Shown here piece after piece: positions 1-6,474 of a stretch of 9,900 bases of DNA. How positions within the stretch are numbered: position 1 is the first letter of the stretch; the number at the start of each line of letters is the position of its first letter. Below the pieces are notes generated by a model. That model had not been told where the DNA came from and searched no databases. It worked only from the letters and a program-made list of their open reading frames with translations. Location of the stretch: assembly GCA_018055865.1 (NCBI GenBank), contig JAGPGR010000049.1:1-9900 (forward strand), given 5' to 3'. This stretch comes from Paludibacteraceae bacterium (GTDB taxonomy: Bacteria; Bacteroidota; Bacteroidia; Bacteroidales; Paludibacteraceae). Both the position numbers and the translations under genes were made by a program.

Positions 1-93
1 AGCTGTGCCTTCATCCAACTTTTGAATATTTTCCGGTTTTTCTATATCGGCAGTACGTATTTGTTTGATAAGTTTCAAAGCCATCGGGAATGA
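1..93 (-). pseudogene. In-frame continuation of the prenyltransferase gene beyond the TGA stop (partial at window edge)
   Basis: Reading on from the TGA at 94-96 in the same frame gives 31 further sense codons to the window edge, with no stop. The peptide starts S-F-P-M-A-L-K-L-I-K-Q-I-R and ends K-L-D-E-G-T-A. UbiA/MenA-like proteins have just this pattern after the penultimate helix: a Pro, a small hydrophobic run, basic residues, then a soluble loop ending in a 'LD..TA' element before the last helix. The segment therefore looks like the true C-terminal part of the same protein, separated by a nonsense change, not an unrelated gene. An ATG at 82-84 could in principle restart translation, but a fragment of this kind would not be a functional enzyme. 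Confidence 0.6.
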
Positions 94-840
94 TCAGAAT
101 ATTACCAAAGAGGGCCAATGCTGAATGCCGAAAAATACGCATAAAACAATCAGTAGATATGCTCCATAATTCAATGCAGAGTAATAAATGATAGAGCCCT
201 TTACACCAAGAAGCATTGCTGTAGTCTTAATTTTTGAAACACCGTCGTGTTTGATATCTCTGGTATTATTGGCATGAAGTACATTGACAATCAGTAAACC
301 CGGAGCAGCAGCTACAAGCAGCATTTTCCAACTCAAAGCGTTGGTCATCACCAAAAACGTTCCCAACGAAATCAGTTGACCGTAAATGATGAAGATATTC
401 AAATCGCCCAACGCACGATATTTCATGAAAAAGTAAAAATAGGATCCGATCAGGCCAGCCACTCCTATCCACAACAAATGGAAAGAGGTGTTAAAAAGCA
501 GAAAAAGACCGATTAAATTACCGATAACCATGCAGGAAATGCTAAACCAATACACTTCCTTTGGTTCGAACTGCTTATTGACTAGCATACGGCTTGAACC
601 ATACGTTTCTTCCCTGTCCACGTTATTTTTGTAGTCGTAATAATCACTCATCATGTTTCCACCTGCTTGTAATACCGGCGAGGCAATGACGGCTAAAATT
701 CCGTACCACCAATTCACATCCATCGGAGTGATGCTGTTTTCGAAAAAAACATAAGCAACAGCCAAAACTGCCGGCATAATTGATAATGCATAGCCCCAGG
801 GTCGCGTTACCATAAACCATTCTTTCAGTGTGTGTTTCAT
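94..840 (-). CDS. UbiA-family prenyltransferase, MenA-like; C-terminus cut off by an in-frame TGA
   Basis: Integral membrane enzyme of the UbiA superfamily, which transfers a polyprenyl chain from its diphosphate to an aromatic acceptor in the inner membrane. The 248-residue product has both signature Asp motifs: N62-x3-D66-x2-D69 with a following D75, and N191-N192-T193-R194-D195-x3-D199, which bind the Mg-diphosphate. Several hydrophobic helices surround them, and the N-terminal 'TRPW' is typical of the family. The spacing and the sequence after the first motif resemble MenA (1,4-dihydroxy-2-naphthoate prenyltransferase, menaquinone synthesis) more than UbiA, but the acceptor cannot be fixed from sequence alone. 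Family members are usually about 280-310 residues long. This frame stops early, in the second-to-last expected helix, and family-like sequence continues in the same frame after the stop (see 1-93). It lies 113 bases downstream of mutA on the same strand. No promoter of its own was recognised, so it may be co-transcribed with mutA. Family assignment is firm; MenA specificity is tentative. Confidence 0.85.
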   Translation of the reverse strand: MKHTLKEWFMVTRPWGYALSIMPAVLAVAYVFFENSITPMDVNWWYGILAVIASPVLQAGGNMMSDYYDYKNNVDREETYGSSRMLVNKQFEPKEVYWFSISCMVIGNLIGLFLLFNTSFHLLWIGVAGLIGSYFYFFMKYRALGDLNIFIIYGQLISLGTFLVMTNALSWKMLLVAAAPGLLIVNVLHANNTRDIKHDGVSKIKTTAMLLGVKGSIIYYSALNYGAYLLIVLCVFFGIQHWPSLVIF

Positions 841-916
841 ATTTTATTGAGACTTTTAGAATAAAGAACAAGGAGAAAAGACACGTTTTGTCAAACAATT
901 TTAATATCTAATAACT

Positions 917-950
917 TTGTTCCTTGTTCCTTGTTCCTTGTTCCTTGTTC
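917..950. repeat. Heptanucleotide tandem repeat (TTGTTCC)n, 4 full copies plus 6 bases
   Basis: Four exact TTGTTCC units lie at 917-923, 924-930, 931-937 and 938-944, followed by TTGTTC at 945-950. The array ends three bases from the mutA stop codon and fills part of the gap before the prenyltransferase gene. A single inverted copy of the unit with flank (AGAACAAGGA, 865-874) can pair with 942-951 across a 67-base loop, and other register choices in the array are possible. No poly-T run typical of a terminator follows on the minus strand. Perfect short repeats like this change copy number by slippage. Here that would alter only the spacer length and folding, not a reading frame. Confidence 0.9.
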
Positions 951-953
951 TGA

Positions 954-2867
954 CTAAATCAATTTATTGTTAAACCCTTGCAACGTTTCCAATACATTGG
1001 ATTTCACGCTGATGAAATGATCAATACCTTTTGCTTTCAGTTCGTCCATATTGGCAGGTGCACCGGCTACAACCAGAATTGCTTTATCTTTGAGCAATTC
1101 GTAAGCTGCAGGCGCAAATTCAGTGTATTCATCATCGCTTGAGCAAAGCACCACTAAGTCAGCATTGGCTTCCAGTGCCGCTTTTACCCCTTCTTCAACT
1201 GAGTCGAAACCTAAGTTATCAATTATTTCATATCCCGCGCAAGCGAAGAAATTGCCCGAGAACTGTGCACGTGCCAATCGCATTGACAGACTGCCAATGG
1301 TAAGCATGAATGCTTTCGGAGTTTTTGCTGATTTTTCAGTAGCAAGCCGAAGTTCTTCAAATTCTTTAGAACCCCGTACAGGTTTCAAAGTTTCAACTCC
1401 GGCAGTTGAACAGCCGCAATCGTCAATATCAGTTGAAACTAATTTTGCAGCATCCATCTTTGTCAGGGCCTTTTGGGTAAATTCAGGGAACTGATTGGTA
1501 CCCAACAGAATTTCTTTGCGGCCAGAAATTGCTTTCAATCGGATGGCAGCAGTTGCTTTCACCTCGCGTTGAAGTTCTCCGGATTTTACCACTTCAAAGA
1601 AACCGCCTTTTTCTTCCACATCGAGAAATATTTTCCAGGCTTGTTCTGCCAGTTCTTTTGTCAGTGTTTCGATGTAGTAAGAGCCGGCGCCCGGATCTGT
1701 TACTTTGTCGAAATGGCTTTCTTCTTTCAGCAGCAATTGCTGATTGCGGGCTATTCTTTCGGAGAATTCGTCGGAATTTTTGAAGGCGATGTCGTAAGGA
1801 AGTACTGTGAGGGAATCTACCCCGGCAAGTGTGGCGCTCATAGCTTCAGTCTGAGTTCGAAGCATGTTAACATTTGCATCATAAATGGTCATGTTGAATT
1901 GCGTGGTTTCGGCATGAATGCGCATTTTGGCGGCACAACGGCAAAGTCCGTCAGGTTTGTTGTTCGGACAATCTTCGCGAAGGCATTTGGGCTCATAAGC
2001 CATCACAATTTGCGCCCAAAGCATGCGGGCTGCTCGGAATTTGGCAATCTCCATGAAGTAGTTGCTGCCAACACCAAAATTAAATTTTATTTTTTTTGCA
2101 GCTATGGATTTTTCAACACCAGTTTCGATTAATGATGAGAGATATTCATTTCCCCAGGCAAGCGCATAACCGAGTTCCTGCGCGCAAAATGCACCGGCAT
2201 TGCTGAGTGTTGTAGCGTTTACTCCGATTACTTTGTAGAAAGGCAATCCCATGGAAGCCTGTACAACAGATTTTGTTTTGTTAATCACAAATTCTTTGCT
2301 CAGATTTGCTCCTTCAACAAGTATGCGGTCAACCGGGTCGATATTGATGGAACCCACAAGAAGTGTAGGATCTGCATAAAAACCGTTTGCTTTGAAATAT
2401 TCAGTGAGGATGGTAGCCAGTTCAGCTCCTTTGCTTACACAAATCTGGAAATTCAGCTCTACTGCCGTTGGAACTATATCTTTCAGTAATTCAGCTATAT
2501 AAGCGGGAGATAAATCCGCTTTTTTCAACTTAAAACCAAGTGAAGTAGCTCCGCGGCTCAGCACGTTCAGTGCTTTTTTGTTGGCTTCAGCCGCATTTTC
2601 CACAGTGATATCCTGGCGTACGTACCACTCGTTGGTGGGTTTGGTACCGCGAACGTAAGGAAATGCACCCGGTTTTACATCTGTAGCTTTGAGTCCGTCG
2701 ATGTCTTCGGCCCTGTAAAATGGTTGTACATTAAATCCTTCGTTGGTGCGCCATAAGAGTTTTTTGTCGTAGTCCGCACCTTTTAGATCCTTGATAACCA
2801 AGTCTTTCCATTGTTGAGTTGAAACAACGGGAAATTCAGCCAATAAATTCAATTTTTTGTCTGCCAT
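954..2867 (-). CDS. mutA: Methylmalonyl-CoA mutase small (beta) subunit
   Basis: Non-catalytic partner of the adenosylcobalamin-dependent heterodimer that interconverts succinyl-CoA and methylmalonyl-CoA in the cytosol, the key step of propionate formation in Bacteroidales. The 637 residues match the usual length of about 620-640. A (beta/alpha)8 barrel domain occupies roughly residues 40-470, with the conserved stretch R337-T-Q-T-E-A-M-S-A near the active-site equivalent. A linker with C484-G-C486 leads into a degenerate B12-binding Rossmann domain (about 517-637). That domain lacks the DxHxxG cobalamin ligand motif, which marks it as MutA and not MutB. An odd feature is a Cys-rich segment with C295, C300, C309 and C311 just before the conserved 'IHAETT' strand. 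The ATG at 2865-2867 starts about 40 bases after a good Bacteroidota promoter. Downstream on this strand comes a prenyltransferase gene, where mutB would normally be expected. Confidence 0.95.
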   Translation of the reverse strand: MADKKLNLLAEFPVVSTQQWKDLVIKDLKGADYDKKLLWRTNEGFNVQPFYRAEDIDGLKATDVKPGAFPYVRGTKPTNEWYVRQDITVENAAEANKKALNVLSRGATSLGFKLKKADLSPAYIAELLKDIVPTAVELNFQICVSKGAELATILTEYFKANGFYADPTLLVGSINIDPVDRILVEGANLSKEFVINKTKSVVQASMGLPFYKVIGVNATTLSNAGAFCAQELGYALAWGNEYLSSLIETGVEKSIAAKKIKFNFGVGSNYFMEIAKFRAARMLWAQIVMAYEPKCLREDCPNNKPDGLCRCAAKMRIHAETTQFNMTIYDANVNMLRTQTEAMSATLAGVDSLTVLPYDIAFKNSDEFSERIARNQQLLLKEESHFDKVTDPGAGSYYIETLTKELAEQAWKIFLDVEEKGGFFEVVKSGELQREVKATAAIRLKAISGRKEILLGTNQFPEFTQKALTKMDAAKLVSTDIDDCGCSTAGVETLKPVRGSKEFEELRLATEKSAKTPKAFMLTIGSLSMRLARAQFSGNFFACAGYEIIDNLGFDSVEEGVKAALEANADLVVLCSSDDEYTEFAPAAYELLKDKAILVVAGAPANMDELKAKGIDHFISVKSNVLETLQGFNNKLI

Positions 2868-2910
2868 AATTTATGTCGTTATGTAATATATGTCTTTTGA
2901 AAAAGGACTG

Positions 2911-2942
2911 CAAAGTTACCTCTTTTTAGATGGATTTTCAAA
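2911..2942 (-). promoter_or_regulatory. Probable mutA promoter, Bacteroidota type
   Basis: On the minus strand TTTG (2942-2939) is followed by a 20-base spacer and TAACTTTG (2918-2911). This matches the Bacteroidota sigma-ABfr consensus of a -33 TTTG and a -7 TAnnTTTG, which are usually 19-20 bases apart. Transcription would start near 2905, giving a leader of about 38 bases before the mutA ATG. The sequence match is seen directly; activity is inferred. Confidence 0.65.
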
Positions 2943-3013
2943 TGGATTTGTGGAAATTCATACCGAAAACGATGAAAAAGTTCAATTTATTTAAAAAAAT
3001 TACAATTTTAGGT

Positions 3014-3021
3014 TAACTTTA
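3014..3021 (+). promoter_or_regulatory. Possible -7 box for the small membrane protein gene
   Basis: TAACTTTA differs from the TAnnTTTG consensus only in the last base and lies about 40 bases upstream of the ATG at 3061, facing it. I could not find a convincing TTTG box 19-20 bases further upstream, so this is a weak call. The 193-base interval 2868-3060 thus seems to hold two divergent promoters and nothing else recognisable. Confidence 0.3.
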
Positions 3022-3060
3022 CACCCGGTATTTTAATTGATTTAATTCAAATGGTAAGTT

Positions 3061-3591
3061 ATGGAAACAAACAATTTCAGTCCGGCTCATTCAGAAGTAT
3101 TTAAAAGTTCTGACAACGAAATTCTTAGTGAAAAATCTCTAATCATCAGTCCGGAGGGAAAGTCTTATCTGCTTACCACAGCCAAATGGTCGGGTTTTAT
3201 TGCCATTGTGGGCTTTGCGATGATTGCAATCATGGTTTTCGGCAGTTTAGTAGCGTTTTTCATTTCGCCGTTGCTGGGTGAGTTTCAGGATTTCCAAATG
3301 TTTCAATACATGCCTATGCCGTTTTATTTTTTTGGATTTTTTTACCTCCTGATGGCTCTCATTTGTTTTTTTCCCTACTATTATCTTTATCTTTTTTCCA
3401 AAAAAACAAAAACAGGAATGCTGAAAAATGATCAGCAAAACCTGAACGAAGGGTTCAAAAACCTGAAAAAAACAGCTAAATTTGTTGGAATTGTTACTGT
3501 CATATCACTGGCGCTAATGTTACTGATTATCCCAATCATGATTTTTTCTATCGGGATGCTACAGGCATTATCGAGCGGAGTGGTAGTATAA
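3061..3591 (+). CDS. Small integral membrane protein, DUF5362-like, function unknown
   Basis: The 176-residue protein has a soluble N-terminus (about residues 1-38) and then hydrophobic segments at about 42-70, 85-112 and 138-172, each long enough for one or two membrane passes. Between the second and third lies a polar, Lys/Asn-rich loop (about 113-137) with the pattern 'LFSKKTKTGML...FKNLKKTAKF'. The 'LLTTAKWSGFIAIVGF' entry into the first helix, the aromatic 'FFPYYYLYLF' stretch and the 'F..LKK' loop resemble the DUF5362 family of small Bacteroidota membrane proteins. That is recognition from memory, not a search. No catalytic motif is visible and the family has no established function. 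The gene stands alone on the plus strand, diverges from mutA and converges on the peptidyl-prolyl isomerase gene across a shared terminator, so context gives no functional clue. Confidence 0.8.
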   Translation: METNNFSPAHSEVFKSSDNEILSEKSLIISPEGKSYLLTTAKWSGFIAIVGFAMIAIMVFGSLVAFFISPLLGEFQDFQMFQYMPMPFYFFGFFYLLMALICFFPYYYLYLFSKKTKTGMLKNDQQNLNEGFKNLKKTAKFVGIVTVISLALMLLIIPIMIFSIGMLQALSSGVVV

Positions 3592-3600
3592 GTTACAAAA

Positions 3601-3628
3601 AAAGAAGCTGCTCTGAAGCAGCTTCTTT
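3601..3628. terminator. Bidirectional intrinsic terminator between convergent genes
   Basis: A perfect 12-bp stem (AAAGAAGCTGCT, 3601-3612, paired with 3617-3628) encloses the 4-base loop CTGA. On the minus strand the stem is followed by an uninterrupted T run (complement of the A run 3597-3603), a classic terminator for the isomerase operon. On the plus strand the 3' arm ends in TTT followed by CGTTATTT, a weaker tail for the membrane protein gene. It sits in the 39-base gap between the two stop codons. Confidence 0.88.
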
Positions 3629-3630
3629 CG

Positions 3631-4350
3631 TTATTTAATCATTTTCATGGTTATTACCCGTACATCTTCCACAGGCCGGTCAGATGCATTTGTTTTTACT
3701 TTTGATATTTTCTCCACCACATCTATTCCCTCTGTTACTTCTCCAAAAACGGTGTAATTGCCGTCCAAATGGGGCGTTCCGCCTCTTGTCCGATAAACTG
3801 CCCGGGCTTCGGCGCTAAATCTGAAGGTCGAATCATTCAGGGAGTTGATTCCATATCGTGCTATTTTTCCAGCTTCCATTGTGCTAAGTTCAGCATCTGT
3901 AAATGTTTTTCCCTCCACGATGTAAAACTGACATCCGGACGAGGCTTTTTGAGGATTTACGCCATCTCCCTCACGGGCAGCTGCCAAAGCCCCTTTTTTG
4001 TGATAAATGGCAGGCGTTTTGAATTCGGCGGGAATGGTATAACCCACATCACCGTTGCCTAAGGATGCATTTGGTTTGGCAGTTTTTGAATCGGGATCGC
4101 CTCCCTGAATCATAAAATCGGCTATTACCCGATGAAAAAGCACTCCATCGTAAAATCTTTCCTTTACGAGTTTCACAAAATTATCGCGATGCAAAGGTGT
4201 TTCGTTGTATAATTTTACAACAATAACACCTTGTGTGGTTTCGATCTGAACTTTAGATTCTTTCATTTTAGTTAGATTACTGATAGTGGAACATGCAAAA
4301 AACCCTACTGCAATGCAGAAAAGGATAAAATATCTGAGAATTTTCTTCAT
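3631..4350 (-). CDS. Lipoprotein cyclophilin-type peptidyl-prolyl cis-trans isomerase
   Basis: Catalyses cis-trans isomerisation of X-Pro bonds and probably assists folding of exported proteins. The N-terminus is a lipoprotein signal: K2-K3, a hydrophobic run, then 'GFFAC' with lipobox C20, so the mature protein would be anchored to a membrane on the periplasmic side. The cyclophilin fold spans about residues 34-239. Catalytic residues are present in F72-H-R74-V-I-A-D-F79-M80-I-Q82-G-G-D85, and Q141-F142 matches the 'SQFF' element. In the last conserved block (L195-D-G-N-Y-T-V-F-G) the usual His is Tyr199, and the position of the cyclosporin-contacting Trp is His194. An insert of about 45 residues (about 145-190) precedes that block; such inserts are familiar in Bacteroidota lipoprotein cyclophilins. 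The gene starts 7 bases after the creatininase-family gene and is last in the cluster, ending at a strong terminator. Confidence 0.92.
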   Translation of the reverse strand: MKKILRYFILFCIAVGFFACSTISNLTKMKESKVQIETTQGVIVVKLYNETPLHRDNFVKLVKERFYDGVLFHRVIADFMIQGGDPDSKTAKPNASLGNGDVGYTIPAEFKTPAIYHKKGALAAAREGDGVNPQKASSGCQFYIVEGKTFTDAELSTMEAGKIARYGINSLNDSTFRFSAEARAVYRTRGGTPHLDGNYTVFGEVTEGIDVVEKISKVKTNASDRPVEDVRVITMKMIK

Positions 4351-4357
4351 GGCGATT

Positions 4358-5128
4358 TTACTGATTCTTTAATTCAATCAAAAGATTTGCGATTCGTTCT
4401 ACTACTTCGTTAATATACCTTTCTCCTTTTTCAGCTGTAGATTTTTTAGGATTTCCTATGCCGGTATCCACGGTCGTTTTTTGCCAGTTGCGCGGCATCC
4501 AGCCGGTTTTGTTATTCAGCGATTCCATTTTCCATCCTTTCGGGGTGCCGTCACCTGCAGTTTCAAGACGTACCAACTCCGGATGATAATGCATCATTAC
4601 GGAAGTTTCCTGCTCGCCGGCGTGTTCATCTATTGACTCTTCGAAATAACCGGTTCGGGGCAAAAAAGTCCACCAATCGCACTGAATTATCGTAAAATCG
4701 GGATATTGCATGGCAAAATCACGAATCATCGGCTTGAAAGTATTGCCTCCGTGACCGTTGATAATAATCAGTTTGCGTAAGCCCTGTACGTGCAGTGAAG
4801 CCACAATGTCCGACAAAACTGCTTTTTGAGTTCCCAAATTAAAATGAATGCAAAAAGGCAGTTCCCACTGACCCGGATTTTGAGCGCCCATGTATAGAGG
4901 CGGCATAACCATAGCCTTTACTTTCGACTTCTCATAAGCCCGATTGGCTGAATCTTTTGCAATTTCGTAAGTCAGAATGGAGTCAGTGAGGTAAGGCAGG
5001 TGATAATTGTGAGGCTCCACAGCACCCCAGGGAAGTATGGCCATGTCGTAGGTGTATTTTTTAACTTCACCCCAGCTTGTGACAGATAAATTCAGAAAAT
5101 TCTCCTTTTTCATATCCATTGTGTTCAT
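4358..5128 (-). CDS. Creatininase-family metal-dependent amidohydrolase
   Basis: Member of the creatininase superfamily, which hydrolyses C-N bonds of cyclic or formamide-type amides with two metal ions; other members include creatinine amidohydrolases, MftE-type peptidases and FAPy deformylases. All signature motifs are visible in the 256 residues, about the family's usual length: W34-G-A-V-E38-P-H40-x8-D49 (metal ligands E, H, D), N124-G-H126-G-G-N129 (ligand H) and D167-E-H-A-G-E172-Q-E-T-S (ligand E). No signal peptide is apparent, so it is probably cytosolic. It lies 23 bases after an MFS transporter gene and 7 bases before the lipoprotein isomerase gene. That suggests it acts on an imported compound, but the substrate cannot be named, and the variant E-P-H-N-Y-H motif (usually E-Q-H-G-x-H) argues against assuming creatinine. 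The start is uncertain among Met1, Met4 and Met6, since none has a clear ribosome-binding site. Confidence 0.88.
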   Translation of the reverse strand: MNTMDMKKENFLNLSVTSWGEVKKYTYDMAILPWGAVEPHNYHLPYLTDSILTYEIAKDSANRAYEKSKVKAMVMPPLYMGAQNPGQWELPFCIHFNLGTQKAVLSDIVASLHVQGLRKLIIINGHGGNTFKPMIRDFAMQYPDFTIIQCDWWTFLPRTGYFEESIDEHAGEQETSVMMHYHPELVRLETAGDGTPKGWKMESLNNKTGWMPRNWQKTTVDTGIGNPKKSTAEKGERYINEVVERIANLLIELKNQ

Positions 5129-5151
5129 TTTTATTTCTTTGATGAAAAACG

Positions 5152-6315
5152 CTATTTTTCGGCAGTATTTATAGCATTTCGGTTTGCTCTGATTATCATA
5201 AAAATCAATATCATGGCTATTATTTCAGTCAGAATCACATAAGGGAACACTCCCATTCCGTATTTTTCGGTCAGTACACCGGTTGTATAGTTTATCAGCG
5301 TATTTCCGATAAGGGCTACCAGCATAGCAAAACTGAATGCAGTAGCTGAAACTTCTTTGAAAAGTTCGCCGGCTGTGCCGAGCATTACCGGAAATCCGGG
5401 CGCCAATCCGGAACCTATGAGAAACATTCCCGCCACTTTCAGGTAATAAGGAGTAGGCAAAATTAGTAAAATCAAGCCAATGGCAAGTATAAACAGTGCA
5501 AAACCCATTAGTTGGTTGAATCTCATTTTTTTCAATACACTTCCGGTCAACACACGCATTACTATCATTCCCAAAACTGAGGACGAGAATGCGTACAATG
5601 CTTTATCTTCGTTTACGTTCAGGTCAAGAAAGTAAGATACGGTCCAATTATTAACAATAGCCTCGAAAGCAGATTGAAAAAACAAATATAAGCAAATGGC
5701 AATAAACAGTTTGTTTTTGAAAAAAACCGGAATTAATCTGAATGAAATTTTATCTTTCTGAATAGTAACTGGATAAGCAATAACGGCAAAAAGGATGGCA
5801 ATGAGTAAGCTTAGTACACATGCAACATCAATAACGAGTGTGTGATACGCTTTGTCGATTACACTCAGAGCCATGGGCATGAAAAATGCCCCGATTCCGA
5901 AAAAAGCTCCCAACCAGGTGAGGTTGGTGATTTTTTTCTCTTTTTCACTCAAATCGGATACTAACGCACTTGAAGCACCATTCATCACGCCACCACCTAT
6001 TCCGAACAAGAAAATACATATTCGAAGTAAATTAACCGATCCGGCATGGGCAATTCCCAGAAATCCGAGTGATAATAACACACTTGCCACAGCAAGCACC
6101 CACCGATAGCCGTACTTATCGGCTATGGGGCCAAAGGCGACAGACCCGACAAGTAATCCAAGAGGAAGGATGGAAAAAAGTCCGCCTGCTTCCACGTCAC
6201 TCATACCAAACCGCTCTTTGAGCACAGGCAGCGTAGAGCCAATAATGACCATGGAAACGCCAAACAAAAATATCCCCGTAAATACAGAAATAAATGCAAT
6301 CTTTCTATTCTTCAT
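5152..6315 (-). CDS. Major facilitator superfamily transporter, sugar-permease-like
   Basis: A 387-residue inner-membrane carrier with about 12 hydrophobic helices. The MFS loop 2-3 signature is G62-P-I-A-D66-K-Y-G69-Y-R71-W72. A larger loop between helices 6 and 7 (about 183-200) separates the two halves. The second half has 'FFQSAFEAIVNNW' (about 212-224) and 'GSGLAPGFPV' (about 301-310), which resemble the fucose/glucose-galactose permease group, but the cargo is not determined. An upstream in-frame ATG at 6393 would add 26 residues. I chose the ATG at 6313-6315 because a TAnnTTTG box at 6340-6347 places transcription start after 6393's ATG, and because the shorter N-terminus (M-K-N-R-K then helix 1) is typical. 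It is first in a three-gene cluster with the creatininase-family hydrolase and the lipoprotein isomerase, and is a plausible importer for the hydrolase's substrate. Confidence 0.88.
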   Translation of the reverse strand: MKNRKIAFISVFTGIFLFGVSMVIIGSTLPVLKERFGMSDVEAGGLFSILPLGLLVGSVAFGPIADKYGYRWVLAVASVLLSLGFLGIAHAGSVNLLRICIFLFGIGGGVMNGASSALVSDLSEKEKKITNLTWLGAFFGIGAFFMPMALSVIDKAYHTLVIDVACVLSLLIAILFAVIAYPVTIQKDKISFRLIPVFFKNKLFIAICLYLFFQSAFEAIVNNWTVSYFLDLNVNEDKALYAFSSSVLGMIVMRVLTGSVLKKMRFNQLMGFALFILAIGLILLILPTPYYLKVAGMFLIGSGLAPGFPVMLGTAGELFKEVSATAFSFAMLVALIGNTLINYTTGVLTEKYGMGVFPYVILTEIIAMILIFMIIRANRNAINTAEK

Positions 6316-6339
6316 ACTGTGATTTTTCAAAAACGGATT

Positions 6340-6347
6340 CAAAGGTA
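6340..6347 (-). promoter_or_regulatory. -7 box (TACCTTTG) of the MFS-creatininase-PPIase cluster
   Basis: On the minus strand TACCTTTG fits the Bacteroidota -7 consensus TAnnTTTG. Transcription would start around 6334, leaving a leader of about 19 bases to the ATG at 6315. No good TTTG box is found 19-20 bases upstream. The position supports the shorter MFS start. Confidence 0.5.
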
Positions 6348-6448
6348 AATATTTTTGACGGATGAACAGGATAAAAAAGGTGGTAATTTTCAAAAAAACA
6401 TATAATCGTATTGAATTTTCAAGGATGCTAAGTTTTCAATATTTTTAT

Positions 6449-6456
6449 TAAATTTG
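6449..6456 (+). promoter_or_regulatory. -7 box (TAAATTTG) of the acyltransferase gene
   Basis: TAAATTTG matches TAnnTTTG and lies 18 bases before the ATG at 6475, predicting a leader of only about 12 bases. A TTG codon at 6454, which could be read as an upstream start in the same frame, falls inside this box and so is unlikely to be transcribed. No clear -33 element is present. The 159-base interval 6316-6474 contains this box, the divergent MFS box and nothing else recognisable. Confidence 0.5.
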
Positions 6457-6474
6457 CAGTCAACTAAACATCTT

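Noticed and set aside
94..96. TGA at 94-96 read as tryptophan or selenocysteine
   Set aside because: The other complete genes use TAA or TAG and have no internal TGA, so no altered code is indicated. A UbiA-type enzyme has no known need for selenocysteine, and no SECIS-like hairpin was recognised next to the codon.
1473..2132. A 219-codon open frame opposite mutA
   Set aside because: Shadow of the mutA coding sequence; no motif, no promoter, and the codon pattern follows the opposite strand.
6316..6393. A 26-codon N-terminal extension of the MFS transporter starting at an ATG at 6393
   Set aside because: It contains the TACCTTTG -7 box (6340-6347), so transcription probably starts inside it, and the ATG at 6315 gives a typical MFS N-terminus.
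6454..6474. TTG start for the acyltransferase, adding 7 residues
   Set aside because: The TTG lies inside the TAAATTTG promoter box; the ATG at 6475 is better.
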